64,000 nt of DNA from Anaerovorax odorimutans. GTDB taxonomy: Bacteria; Bacillota; Clostridia; Peptostreptococcales; Anaerovoracaceae. This document shows positions 7,981 through 16,240 of this stretch, in pieces. Below the pieces are notes generated by a model. The model did no database searches. It was not told where the DNA came from and saw only the letters and a program-made list of their open reading frames with translations. The stretch spans positions 1-64,000 of the forward strand of contig NZ_JANFXK010000002.1 in the NCBI RefSeq assembly GCF_024459955.1. The letters are read 5' to 3'. How positions within the stretch are numbered: position 1 is the first letter of the stretch; each line of letters starts with the position of its first letter. Made by a program: the position numbers and the translations under genes.

Positions 7981-9210
7981 CTATCCTTCAATACATTCTT
8001 CTTTCCATTTGTACGGGTATCCCGTATCCATCATCCGCTTCAGGAAATCTTCCGGATCCAGCTGATCGGAGAATATGATTCCTTTATCCAGCTGTGTATC
8101 GCCAAGGATGATTGTGCCGATTGCCAGAGGCAGCGCTACATATACCAGCGCAGTGCCGTATAGTTTTTTCAGTTCCGGACCAGGAGCGTTCATCTTCGGA
8201 CAGTTTGCCTTGTAAGTAACCTTTTTGCCGTCCTTCTGTCCCGATACTTCTACAATCAACTCGATGAAAGCTGTTTTGTCCGCTTCCGCAAGCTGTTCGT
8301 CGGTGGCGCCGAATATATTGTTCTGTGGAGGCGGTACCATTGCGGAGATTACATCAATGGGAGCGACTTCCACGCCGCCTACGTTCACCTTTTCCTGTGA
8401 GCACAGTCCTGACGCGTAGAACATGGCCGGCTGGTACATCAGGTAATATTTAAAGTCCAGATCCTTTACGCCTTTAAACGTTGAAGGCATGCTGTAGATT
8501 TCTTCGTGAGAATGGTGAGTTACAGGCAGTGTTCCCACAGGTTCAGGGAAGTCGCACATTTCCAACCCGCCAAATGGTTCATATTTAACGAACTTACCAT
8601 CTTCCAGGGCGTATGTAGGGCTGGCGCAGTCCACCAGTGCCTGCTTTGGAGACCATCCCGGATTCCATGGGCGCAGCACCCAATCATATGGCGCTTCGTT
8701 GGGCAATACTGTAGCTTTACCGATTCTCATCTTGATGCTGTCCACCTGATCCAGCTTATTGGCGAATTTTCTGGCCAGCACATTGGTCATTCCCGGAGCA
8801 AAGCCGCATCCGAACAGTGCGGTAAGCCCTGCTTCCTTAAACTCTTTATACAGGGTCAGTTCTTCAATCGGCCGTCCTTCTAAAAATTCATCCCAGTATG
8901 GGTCGTCAAAAGCGGTATTAATATAGTTGGCTTTTGCCTTGAGAGCGCCCTTCATAACATAGGTCACCATCCACGGCATTACCATATCCACAACCACATC
9001 AACGCCTTCCGCTGCTCTTGCCACATCTTCCGGGTCAGTGGCGTTTACGGCTCCGGTCTTTACCTTTGGGCTGCCGATTTGTTTTGCTACGGCCTGAGCC
9101 GTTTCCTCTTTCAGATCAACCAGACGAATTTCCTCAACTGCGTCCTGTCTTGCGAGTATCGATGCGCACGCACCGCCCTGTCCTCCTGCACCTACGATTA
9201 AAACTTTCAT
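7981..9210 (-). CDS. Saccharopine dehydrogenase-family NAD(P) oxidoreductase
   Basis: The product has 409 aa. It begins with a Rossmann loop, MKVLIVGAGGQGGACAS, and an acidic residue after the second strand (VDLKEE). The middle region (FGCGFAPGMTNVLARKF) is typical of saccharopine reductase/homospermidine-synthase relatives. The length matches the family. It should interconvert an imine or opine-like secondary amine and its amino acid plus keto acid, but no true saccharopine pathway genes are nearby. A sigma-54 promoter (9283-9298) and the regulator at 9483-10874 lie upstream, and an NhaC-like transporter is downstream. An inducible catabolic role for an opine or amino-acid derivative fits the context; the substrate is unknown. 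Confidence 0.85.
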   Translation of the reverse strand: MKVLIVGAGGQGGACASILARQDAVEEIRLVDLKEETAQAVAKQIGSPKVKTGAVNATDPEDVARAAEGVDVVVDMVMPWMVTYVMKGALKAKANYINTAFDDPYWDEFLEGRPIEELTLYKEFKEAGLTALFGCGFAPGMTNVLARKFANKLDQVDSIKMRIGKATVLPNEAPYDWVLRPWNPGWSPKQALVDCASPTYALEDGKFVKYEPFGGLEMCDFPEPVGTLPVTHHSHEEIYSMPSTFKGVKDLDFKYYLMYQPAMFYASGLCSQEKVNVGGVEVAPIDVISAMVPPPQNNIFGATDEQLAEADKTAFIELIVEVSGQKDGKKVTYKANCPKMNAPGPELKKLYGTALVYVALPLAIGTIILGDTQLDKGIIFSDQLDPEDFLKRMMDTGYPYKWKEECIEG

Positions 9211-9282
9211 TATTTGAATCCTCCTTTTCTTATCCCTGGTAAGGGTAATCCTTATACTTTGTATCGCGATGCCTATATATAA

Positions 9283-9298
9283 CGCAAGGACCGTGCCA
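9283..9298 (-). promoter_or_regulatory. Sigma-54 (-24/-12) promoter of the oxidoreductase-antiporter operon
   Basis: The minus strand reads TGGCACGGTCCTTGCG, a perfect TGGCAC-N5-TTGC with ten bases between GG and GC. It ends about 72 bases before the ATG at 9210. Candidate activator repeats lie about 100-190 bases further upstream. Confidence 0.9.
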
Positions 9299-9378
9299 TC
9301 TTGCCTTCAACCCTTGTAAACGTTTAAATTTCAACATTTATAAAATTTGTCTTTTAAAGCACAGAAAAAAACGGCGTA

Positions 9379-9425
9379 AAAAAACAGGAAATTGTTTCAT
9401 CTCTGAAACCCCTTCCTGTTTTTTC
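9379..9425 (-). terminator. Terminator of the regulator gene, enclosing an activator-like palindrome
   Basis: AAAACAGGAA and TTCCTGTTTT form the outer stem, with A-runs and T-runs on either side. The loop holds GTTTCA-TCTC-TGAAAC, which extends the hairpin. It follows the stop of the sigma-54 regulator gene at 9483 and probably terminates it before the next operon. Confidence 0.75.
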
Positions 9426-9480
9426 CGAAAATCGCTCTTTTTTGTTTCATTTTTAAAATAAACTGTTTCATAAATGAAAC
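9394..9480. promoter_or_regulatory. Repeated GTTTCA-N4-TGAAAC sites, candidate activator sites
   Basis: Two perfect 6+6 palindromes, GTTTCA-TCTC-TGAAAC (9394-9409) and GTTTCA-TAAA-TGAAAC (9465-9480), flank a half-site GTTTCAT at 9444-9450. They lie about 100-190 bases upstream of the sigma-54 promoter at 9283-9298 and beside the gene of a sigma-54 activator. That is the expected arrangement for an enhancer bound by the Fis-type domain of that activator. Confidence 0.6.
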
Positions 9481-9482
9481 TC

Positions 9483-10874
9483 TCACTCGATATGATACTT
9501 TTTCAGCCTCCTGGACAGCGTTGACTTATTCATCTTCAGAGCCCTGGCTACATCGCTGGCCCGCTTGCATTTGTTCATCATGGACTCCAAAATATATTTT
9601 TCGTATTCTTCCAGAAGCTCCTCCATACTTTTATCTCCCGTTACTACCTCCGTTGTCGCTGTGGTTTCAATGGGAATTCCGATCGCTCGCTCCACCTGAA
9701 ATTTTGTGATCCTGTCACCGTCAAAGCTAATCATGATTCGTTCTATAACGTTTTCCAGTTCCCGGATATTTCCCGGCCACTGAAAGCGCTGCAAAACTTC
9801 GACAGCCTCTTTGGCAATGCTTTTATTTAATTTATATTTTTGATTAAACTGACGAACAAAATACAAGGTCAGCGCTTTGATGTCCTTCTTTCTTCCCCGC
9901 AAGGGCAGAAGCTCCAGGGGCATGATATTCAGCCGGTAATAAAGATCACCTCGGAAGGTGCCCTCTTCAATGGCTTTTTTCAGGTCCCGGTTGGTGGCCA
10001 CGATCAGCCGGATATCGAGGGGAATGGTCTTGGAACCTCCGACCCGCATAATTTCTCTCTCCTGCAGAACTCTCAGCAGTTTTGACTGCAGATGGATCGG
10101 CATTTCTCCAATCTCATCTAAAAAGAGCGTGCCGTTATTGGCCATCTCGAACAAGCCCATTTTGCCATTCTTATCCGCTCCGGTAAAAGCGCCGCTCTCG
10201 TAGCCGAACAGTTCCGATTCCATGAGGTTTTCGGGGATTGCCGCGCAATTGACTTTAATAAAAGGCTTGCCAACCCGCTTGCTGTTCTCGTAGATGAAGT
10301 TGGCAAACACTTCCTTTCCGGTTCCCGATTCTCCGGTCAAAAGCACAGTAGCGTCCAGTTTGGCAATGCGCATGGCCTTCTCCGCCAGCAGCTTGGACTC
10401 TTCATCCTCGGCAATCATATTTCCCCACATAATAATATTCTGGCGCTTTAAGTATTCGATTTCCTCTTTAATTTTTACATGGTCCTTATCCTTTTCCTTT
10501 AACAGCTCTTTCAGGGTAAGGGTTTCTGTAATATCGCGCTCCGTACATATCACCAGTTCGATTTTGCCGTCGCGGTAAAGGGGTGTCCCTGTCACATAGA
10601 CCTGATCCCCGTCACCCAAACTCTGAATGATCTCTTCCTCCTTACCGCTTTCCAGTGTCTTGAGGGTGATGGAATCGGCTATAAACCCCATCTCTTCCAG
10701 TTCCTTCATGTTTTTTCCCAAAACCTCTCCCCGGGTAAGACCTCCCGTCTTACAGGATTCGTTATTAAGAAAAAGGGTGTTTCCCTTGCCGTCTGTGATA
10801 TATACGCCCACTTTCAGGCAGTTGAGTATATCTAAAAGCGCATTATAATTGTCCTTGATAAACTTTTTATACAT
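9483..10874 (-). CDS. Sigma-54-dependent transcriptional activator (PAS-AAA+-Fis)
   Basis: The product has 463 aa. An N-terminal PAS sensor (about 10-115, [15 protein letters not shown]) is followed by a short coiled linker. The AAA+ domain has Walker A GESGTGKE at 181-188, GAFTGA at 228-233 and Walker [10 protein letters not shown]. The C-terminal Fis-like helix-turn-helix reads [13 protein letters not shown]. Neither a receiver nor a GAF domain is present, so it probably senses a small molecule through PAS. It lies directly upstream of, and in line with, the sigma-54-controlled oxidoreductase-antiporter operon and is its likely activator. Ribosome site AAGGAG precedes the ATG. Confidence 0.93.
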   Translation of the reverse strand: MYKKFIKDNYNALLDILNCLKVGVYITDGKGNTLFLNNESCKTGGLTRGEVLGKNMKELEEMGFIADSITLKTLESGKEEEIIQSLGDGDQVYVTGTPLYRDGKIELVICTERDITETLTLKELLKEKDKDHVKIKEEIEYLKRQNIIMWGNMIAEDEESKLLAEKAMRIAKLDATVLLTGESGTGKEVFANFIYENSKRVGKPFIKVNCAAIPENLMESELFGYESGAFTGADKNGKMGLFEMANNGTLFLDEIGEMPIHLQSKLLRVLQEREIMRVGGSKTIPLDIRLIVATNRDLKKAIEEGTFRGDLYYRLNIMPLELLPLRGRKKDIKALTLYFVRQFNQKYKLNKSIAKEAVEVLQRFQWPGNIRELENVIERIMISFDGDRITKFQVERAIGIPIETTATTEVVTGDKSMEELLEEYEKYILESMMNKCKRASDVARALKMNKSTLSRRLKKYHIE

Positions 10875-10937
10875 GATAAAATCTCCTTACCTTCTCGTCA
10901 TTGCCGCTTTATTTCCGCTGCTTTGTCCTGTATTTTT

Positions 10938-10966
10938 ATTCTATAATAGTTTAAACATTTCGTCAA
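10938..10966 (-). promoter_or_regulatory. Sigma-70 type promoter for the regulator at 9483-10874
   Basis: The minus strand has TTGACG (10961-10966), a 17-base spacer and TAGAAT (10938-10943), ending about 60 bases before the start codon. Confidence 0.6.
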
Positions 10967-11300
10967 TTTGTTCGAAATTCAGGCACCGTAATATGGTGCA
11001 AAGGGGAGGAGGCGCTTTCACACTATAATTTGCGAAAGCGAATCCGGCACTTTTTGTAATAAAATATGTAAAAAGCGGATCTTTTTTCAACGTTTCGCAG
11101 CTTCACCAGCAAATTTCGGATGAGAATTCCCGGTAAACAAAACGGCATTCCCGATAAATCCACTCTTTTCGTCCGCTTTCAGGACAGCTGAGCGCAAAAA
11201 GCGCCAGGGCGGCGAAGCAGCGAGGGGCATCATTCAGGACCACAGGGTTGGCGGCGGAGATGAGAGTCCTTCGGAACCGCATGGGCTGCATCCCAAACGC
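10967..11300. other. Gene-free stretch with two small inverted repeats
   Basis: I find no convincing gene between the regulator promoter and the symporter terminator. GCACC-GTAATAT-GGTGC (10983-10999) and CGCTTTC/GAAAGCG (11013-11040) are short inverted repeats, possibly regulator sites near the promoter at 10938-10966. A minus-strand frame at 11103-11303 lacks a ribosome site and resembles nothing I know. Confidence 0.4.
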
Positions 11301-11303
11301 CAC

Positions 11304-11358
11304 GATAAAAAAACGGAGCCTGCCGTCTCAGATATTTCAACCTGAAGCGGCGGCTCCA
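11304..11358 (-). terminator. Terminator of the symporter operon
   Basis: On the minus strand GGAGCCGCCG and CGGCAGGCTCC pair around a roughly 25-base loop, followed by GTTTTTTT. It lies about 35 bases after the symporter stop. Confidence 0.85.
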
Positions 11359-11391
11359 TTTTATGCTTTCCATATGCCGTTCGTTTTCTAA

Positions 11392-13179
11392 TTACTTAGT
11401 TTTCAGCTTATCTCCGGCCGCTTTGCTGTCTTTAGCCATTTGTATAATATCTCTTCCGCCGAGGATTGCCAGCATGAAAATCATGAGGCCGCCGACGATA
11501 AAGGACATCCATACCATTGTGATTCCCAGGCCCTGGTTTGCGAAGCCCAGAGACAGAACATAGTGTCCCAGGAAGATGACTGCGATGACAACCCAGAATA
11601 CCTTCCAGCCAGTGGTATTGGCGCAGAGCCAGCCGAATATGCCTTTTCTCTGCGGTTTATCTTCTTCTGCGATCAGCTTGCTTGCCTGCATCTCATCGCC
11701 GAGAACTTTGTAGTTGGTGGCTTTGGCCATTTCATAATCCGGTTTTGTGGCCAGGCTGACGATTACCATCAGAGGAATGGAAACCGCTACACCTACGTGA
11801 ACCGCATGAAGTCCGAATACCAGACCGCCCGGGCTGCCTGTGGTGGCCCATGCGTACATTGCCCAGCAGAGGGCTACTACGCCGCCGCCTATGGTCGCAG
11901 CCAAAGCGCCTGCCGTTGTGGAACGTTTCCAGAACCATGCGCTCATGGTTGTCGCAAACAGTCCGGAAAGACCGATGGCCTGTGCCAGAGCCCACAGCGG
12001 AACCAGAATCGGCAGCCAGAGCGCACTGGCAATACCGATAGCAACAACAACGATCAAAGAAATTCTGCTGGCGAACAATACCTGTTTGTCCGTAGCGTTC
12101 TTATTGATGATCTTCTGATAGATATCTCTTGTAAGGATTGTTACACCGTTCATAGCGAAGGACGATCCGCAGGAGATAATGGTCATCATAAGTCCCGTCA
12201 GGATCAGTACGCCTACCGCCGTGTTGGAGAAGTTAATTGTAAACCATGCGTACAGGGAGTCTCCTGCCAGTCCGTCCGGCATTGAGAATTTGCCGATGGT
12301 CACGCCTACCAGAATGGCCATGCCGCTGAGGAACGGCAGCACGTTGTAGTAAGAGCCGCCCAGTACAGCCAGCATACCGTTGGAGCTTACTCTTGGAGAT
12401 TCTCCCACATAAGCCCACATGTACATCCATGGGTCCGCCAGATAGAACAGGCCCAGGGTCAGAGCGTATACTGTAAAGGTTGAAGTATCAATTGCCCAGA
12501 AGTTGGTAAAGCTCTTGGGCAGCACGTCGTAAAAGGCCACGCTGACCGCATTCGGATCACCGATTACTTTGAACGCCACGAGCGCGAAAAGAATAATGCC
12601 CGCAGCCTGCAGAATAGACTGGAACCACTGGGTAATCAGCGCGGAATACTGCCCTGCCGTGATCAGATACAGCAGAATGATAACCGAGGAAACTACTACG
12701 CCGAACTCTGTGCTCGTACCGAACACGACCTTCATAGAAACGGAAATCGCTAAAAATTGCATGCCTGTCAGGATCGCAGGTCTTGTGAGGGAAACGATCG
12801 CAGAAGGCACCCGGAGTTTTTCTCCGTATCTGGCGCAGATAAAGTCTGAGATCGTAACCGCATTGGTCTTTCTTCCGAAGTAGTTCAGTCTCCTTGAGAA
12901 TAAAAGTATAAAAATTACGCTTCCGGTAACAACGAAGAGGGATGCCCACATTTCAGATATACCGGAGTTATAGCCGTTTCCCACATATCCGGAAACGCTG
13001 GCGCCTCCCACATAGCCGCCCAAGTAAGCTGTGGCCAGCAGCCAGAACGGTGCTTTTCTTCCCGCCAGGAGGAAGTCATCGGAGGTTGTGGCAAGCCGTT
13101 TGAACCACATACCGGCTCCGATGAATGCGATAACCAGTATGACCAGTACCACGAGTGATATTGTGACTGTTGTATTCAT
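11392..13179 (-). CDS. Sodium:solute symporter (SSS family)
   Basis: This 595-aa protein has about 13 membrane segments. It opens with a first helix and then DDFLLAGRKAPFWLL, the conserved N-terminal region of SSS/SLC5 sodium symporters, and continues with GASVSGYVGNGYNSG. The C-terminus has extra helices and a cytoplasmic loop rich in Lys and Glu. The gene is 21 bases downstream of an M20 amidohydrolase and should import the substrate of that enzyme using the sodium gradient. AGAAAGGAG precedes the ATG. Expression is expected from the sigma-54 promoter at 14653-14668. The substrate is unknown; a peptide-like, acylated or carbamoylated amino acid is a reasonable guess. Confidence 0.85.
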   Translation of the reverse strand: MNTTVTISLVVLVILVIAFIGAGMWFKRLATTSDDFLLAGRKAPFWLLATAYLGGYVGGASVSGYVGNGYNSGISEMWASLFVVTGSVIFILLFSRRLNYFGRKTNAVTISDFICARYGEKLRVPSAIVSLTRPAILTGMQFLAISVSMKVVFGTSTEFGVVVSSVIILLYLITAGQYSALITQWFQSILQAAGIILFALVAFKVIGDPNAVSVAFYDVLPKSFTNFWAIDTSTFTVYALTLGLFYLADPWMYMWAYVGESPRVSSNGMLAVLGGSYYNVLPFLSGMAILVGVTIGKFSMPDGLAGDSLYAWFTINFSNTAVGVLILTGLMMTIISCGSSFAMNGVTILTRDIYQKIINKNATDKQVLFASRISLIVVVAIGIASALWLPILVPLWALAQAIGLSGLFATTMSAWFWKRSTTAGALAATIGGGVVALCWAMYAWATTGSPGGLVFGLHAVHVGVAVSIPLMVIVSLATKPDYEMAKATNYKVLGDEMQASKLIAEEDKPQRKGIFGWLCANTTGWKVFWVVIAVIFLGHYVLSLGFANQGLGITMVWMSFIVGGLMIFMLAILGGRDIIQMAKDSKAAGDKLKTK

Positions 13180-13200
13180 TTTTCTCTCCTTTCTTATAAA

Positions 13201-14613
13201 TTACCTGTACTTTGCCATAACGTCTTCATTGAGATGGATCGGTGGCTCGTAATCGTCCGGCAGCAGACATTTGTACGTGCGGCCTTCCATCCTCTCATCA
13301 AATTCGGCCTTTGCTCTTGCCAGCAGATCTTCATCGCACAGCAGGTCCACCGCTGACAGAGAAATTACCTTCGCTGCCGTATCCAGACTCTTCTGTCCCA
13401 TGGTATCCGCTGCGCATCTGGCAACGCCCCAGTGGTGCCAGCCGCAGTTTTCCATGCCCATGGCAATCCACGGTGAAGCGTACGGCGCGTTCCAGCTGAA
13501 TTCGGAAGTGTCGCAGACTACCGTATATCCGCCCTCAAACGGAGAGATTTCTTTCGGCAATCCGGTTTCCGGCGTACCCAGCTCTCTCTGTATTGCCCTG
13601 GCTTTTTCATGCTCCTCTTCGGTAAAATCGGGAGGTCCTACCATCTGAAGATTTTTATGTACGGCTTCCGCAAGGGCTTTGTTGGGGATCTTGTGGTGGG
13701 TGGCGGTAATCAGCTCCGTCTCCACTTCCGTCTCCGTAGCCAACGCCGCGCCTTCCGCGCACTTGGTAATTCTCGCAAGAGCGTTCTGAGCGTCCTCCGT
13801 GGTTATGAATCTGCCGATATACCAGGCTGTCGTCACATCGGGGACCACGCTTGGAAATTCCGGACCGGTATTGGTCAGGGTGTAATTAATCGTATTAGCC
13901 GCATCCGGCGGACATCCCGGATAGATATGCTCCCGCATCAGCTCTACGCCGTGTGCCTGGAGCATGGCCGCATCGAGGGCGCTCCGCCCGTGCCACGGGG
14001 AGTTCCCATGGGAGGTTCTTCCCTTAAAATGATATTTGACGCTGAAATACGCGCAGCAGCTGTCATAGTTGGCTTTGGTGTAAGACCATGGATGCCAGTC
14101 TAAAAAAGCGTCGAATCCGTCAAAACATCCGGCCTTGCCCATGAATGGCTTTCCAAGGCACAGCTCCTCTGCCGGAGTTCCCAGAACCTTGACCGTTCCC
14201 TTGAGTCCGAATTCCTCCATGGCATTCTTGATGGCAACCGCGGCCTTTACGCCGCCTGCGCCCAGCAGATTGTGACCGCAGCCCTGCCCGGGAGCACCCT
14301 CAACGACCGGTTCCTTTTTCAGGGAATCCTCTTTCTGGGAAAGACCCGGAAGCGCATCGTATTCCGCGTTTATGCCGATAACGGGTCTGCCTTCACCATA
14401 GCTGGCAATAAAGGCGGTGGGCATGCCTGCCGCGCCCCGCTGAACCTGAAAGCCGTTTTCTTCAAGCAGATCCATCAGCACTGCTGACGACTGGAATTCC
14501 TGCATGGACAGTTCCGGCGTGCTCCAGATCTTATGCTCCGCCTCGTAAAAAGCGTCTGTGTTCTCTTCATTCCATCTGATTAGATAGTCTTTGATCTTGT
14601 TTAATTCACTCAC
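13201..14613 (-). CDS. M20 family amidohydrolase (AbgB-like)
   Basis: The product has 470 aa. It contains the M20 metal-site region GQGCGHNLLGAGG, characteristic of AbgB-type amidohydrolases that cleave aminobenzoyl-glutamate and related amides. FLDWHPWSY and GRTSHGNSPWHGRSALDAA (dimerisation/catalytic lid) follow, and GWHHWG lies near the end. Translation starts at a GTG (14611-14613) seven bases after AAAGGAG; no ATG is suitably placed. It is the first gene of an operon with a sodium symporter, under a sigma-54 promoter. It likely hydrolyses an imported amide to a free amino acid. The exact substrate is not predictable. Confidence 0.85.
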   Translation of the reverse strand: MSELNKIKDYLIRWNEENTDAFYEAEHKIWSTPELSMQEFQSSAVLMDLLEENGFQVQRGAAGMPTAFIASYGEGRPVIGINAEYDALPGLSQKEDSLKKEPVVEGAPGQGCGHNLLGAGGVKAAVAIKNAMEEFGLKGTVKVLGTPAEELCLGKPFMGKAGCFDGFDAFLDWHPWSYTKANYDSCCAYFSVKYHFKGRTSHGNSPWHGRSALDAAMLQAHGVELMREHIYPGCPPDAANTINYTLTNTGPEFPSVVPDVTTAWYIGRFITTEDAQNALARITKCAEGAALATETEVETELITATHHKIPNKALAEAVHKNLQMVGPPDFTEEEHEKARAIQRELGTPETGLPKEISPFEGGYTVVCDTSEFSWNAPYASPWIAMGMENCGWHHWGVARCAADTMGQKSLDTAAKVISLSAVDLLCDEDLLARAKAEFDERMEGRTYKCLLPDDYEPPIHLNEDVMAKYR

Positions 14614-14652
14614 TTGATGACTCCTTTCCTTTCAACTTACGATCTTAATCAG

Positions 14653-14668
14653 CGCAATATGTATGCCA
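14653..14668 (-). promoter_or_regulatory. Sigma-54 (-24/-12) promoter of the amidohydrolase-symporter operon
   Basis: The minus strand reads TGGCATACATATTGCG with the required ten-base GG-GC spacing. It ends about 40 bases before the GTG start at 14613. Confidence 0.82.
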
Positions 14669-14706
14669 AACAAGATTTTCCACTTTTTCAGATTCTTGCA
14701 AATTGC

Positions 14707-14716
14707 CTGAAAATAC
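14707..14716. promoter_or_regulatory. Shared 10-mer CTGAAAATAC, candidate activator half-site
   Basis: The plus strand has CTGAAAATAC, and TTTTCAG lies 16 bases to its left to form a loose inverted repeat. The same 10-mer occurs at 16134-16143, also just upstream of a sigma-54 promoter and in the same orientation. It is a candidate binding element for the regulator at 16241-17716. Confidence 0.35.
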
Positions 14717-14757
14717 AGGGCTGGAGCTATTTTTAAAAAAGCTTCCGGCCCCTGCGC
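14711..14757 (-). terminator. Imperfect terminator after the carbamoyl amidohydrolase gene
   Basis: On the minus strand CAGGGGCCGGAAGCT pairs imperfectly with AGCTCCAGCCCTG, followed by TATTTTC. It lies about 60 bases past the stop at 14815. Confidence 0.5.
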
Positions 14758-14814
14758 TTCATTCAAATTATCTTTCTTTTTAATTCATATTCGACTGACT
14801 TAAGTCAAAAAGAC

Positions 14815-16044
14815 TCAAACTGTTTCCTTATCCAGCTTTAGCAGAACATCAGCAGTCAGCTCCGCACCTGATACCAGGTCCTCCCATTTTGTATCTTCCT
14901 GCGGACAATGACTCATTCCCTTGATGCTGGGGACAAAAATCATACCTGTGGGAATGATTTCGTTGATAAACACAGCGTCATGACCCGCCCCGGAAATAAT
15001 CTTCATCGCAGACAATCCCTTTTCCGCCGCCGCTTCCTCCACGCAGCGAACGATGGTCTCGTTGAAAATTGCCGGCTTTGCCCGCCAGTACTGCTCAATT
15101 TCCGCAGTGGTGCCCAGTTCGGCGCAGGTCTTATGGATGATATCCTTTGTCTGTTTCTCCAGCTCCGCCATGCCTTCGTCTGTGTGATACCGCAGGTCAA
15201 TGCTGAAATATACGCTTCCCGGCACAATATTTTTGCTGGCTGGCTGGGCATTGATAATGCCGTTTGTGATTACCGCCGGTTCTCCAAAGTCAATGCAGTT
15301 CTTGCGGATTCGCGAAATAGCCTCCGCCGCGGCAACCAGCGCGTCCTTTCTGTGGGACATGGGCGTTGTTCCCGCATGGTTGGCCTCTCCTGAGATGGTT
15401 ACGTCAAGTCCCGTGATGCCCAGGGCCCCTGTAACGATGCCGCAGGAAATTCCTTTGGCGTCCAGCACCGGTCCCTGTTCGATATGGGGTTCCAGATAGG
15501 CCTTTGCTTTTGTCAGCCTGTTTTCTTTATCTCCTTTGTAACCGATCCGCTTCAGTTCATCTTCGTAACGGATTCCCTCCGTATCCTGCCGGTCGTATAC
15601 CCACTGGGCTGTAAACTGCCCGGCGTTGGTACCGCTGGCCAGCATGGGCGGAACGAATCTGGCGCCTTCTTCATTGGTCCAGTCGGCCACCATCAGATCG
15701 CTGTCAAACTCCGCTCCGCTTTCCTTTATGGTCAGGATGGCTTCCAACCCGGCCATTACGCCGAAAAAGCCGTCGTACCTTCCGCCGTTGGGCTGGGTGT
15801 CCATATGCGACCCCACACAGATGGGCAGCGCCTTTTCATCCCTTCCCTTCATCACGCCGTAGATAGTTCCCATGTCGTCGACCCGCACGGACATGCCGGC
15901 CTCCTCCATCCATGAAACCAGCAGGTCTCTCGCTTCCTTGTCCGCGTCGGACAGGGCCAGCCGCATCATGCCATCCTCCTCAGTTACCGCGATGCTGTTG
16001 ATCCTCTCCATTCTCTCTTTCAGCCTCTCTTCGTTTATACGCAT
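14815..16044 (-). CDS. N-carbamoyl-L-amino-acid amidohydrolase / hydantoinase-type M20 hydrolase
   Basis: The product has 409 aa and a complete dimetal site of the amidase/hydantoinase/carbamoylase subgroup: GSHMDT, GGRYDG, NEEGARF, EPHIEQGP and GMSHCPQED. The substrate-binding region NHAGTTPMSHRKDA is also present. Family members remove the carbamoyl group from N-carbamoyl amino acids, ureidopropionate or allantoate, giving the amino acid, CO2 and ammonia. It has its own sigma-54 promoter (16090-16105) and lies directly downstream of a sigma-54 activator gene. GAAAGGAGAG precedes the ATG. It is one of three such paralogs in the window (see 20531 and 27842). Which N-carbamoyl compound it cleaves is not evident. 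Confidence 0.88.
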   Translation of the reverse strand: MRINEERLKERMERINSIAVTEEDGMMRLALSDADKEARDLLVSWMEEAGMSVRVDDMGTIYGVMKGRDEKALPICVGSHMDTQPNGGRYDGFFGVMAGLEAILTIKESGAEFDSDLMVADWTNEEGARFVPPMLASGTNAGQFTAQWVYDRQDTEGIRYEDELKRIGYKGDKENRLTKAKAYLEPHIEQGPVLDAKGISCGIVTGALGITGLDVTISGEANHAGTTPMSHRKDALVAAAEAISRIRKNCIDFGEPAVITNGIINAQPASKNIVPGSVYFSIDLRYHTDEGMAELEKQTKDIIHKTCAELGTTAEIEQYWRAKPAIFNETIVRCVEEAAAEKGLSAMKIISGAGHDAVFINEIIPTGMIFVPSIKGMSHCPQEDTKWEDLVSGAELTADVLLKLDKETV

Positions 16045-16089
16045 CTTTTAAGTCTCTCCTTTCAGAATTTTGATTTGCCCTATTTATTT

Positions 16090-16105
16090 CGCAACATCTG
16101 TGCCA
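16090..16105 (-). promoter_or_regulatory. Sigma-54 (-24/-12) promoter of the carbamoyl amidohydrolase
   Basis: The minus strand reads TGGCACAGATGTTGCG, a perfect consensus with ten bases between GG and GC, about 45 bases before the start at 16044. Confidence 0.88.
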
Positions 16106-16127
16106 GATCCCACCCGCTTTTGCGTCA

Positions 16128-16144
16128 AGTATTCTGAAAATACT
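16128..16144. promoter_or_regulatory. Palindrome AGTATT-N5-AATACT, candidate activator site
   Basis: A perfect 6+6 inverted repeat lies 23 bases upstream of the sigma-54 promoter. It contains CTGAAAATAC, which also occurs at 14707-14716 before the neighbouring sigma-54 promoter. The position is closer than usual for an enhancer, so the assignment is tentative. Confidence 0.4.
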
Positions 16145-16167
16145 AAGAAATAAAGGCTTAAACGAAT

Positions 16168-16215
16168 TAAAAAAGAGCTGTATGCGAAACGATTACATTT
16201 GCATACAGCTCTTCG
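16168..16215 (-). terminator. Terminator of the regulator gene at 16241-17716
   Basis: AGAGCTGTATGC and GCATACAGCTCT form a perfect 12-base stem. On the minus strand it runs into TTTTTTAATTC. Confidence 0.92.
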
Positions 16216-16240
16216 TAATTCCAGTCTGAATTAATACAAT

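Noticed and set aside
11103-11303. Minus-strand 66-codon frame in the gap before the symporter operon
   Set aside because: There is no ribosome site, an odd composition and no known similarity. It is left as non-coding.
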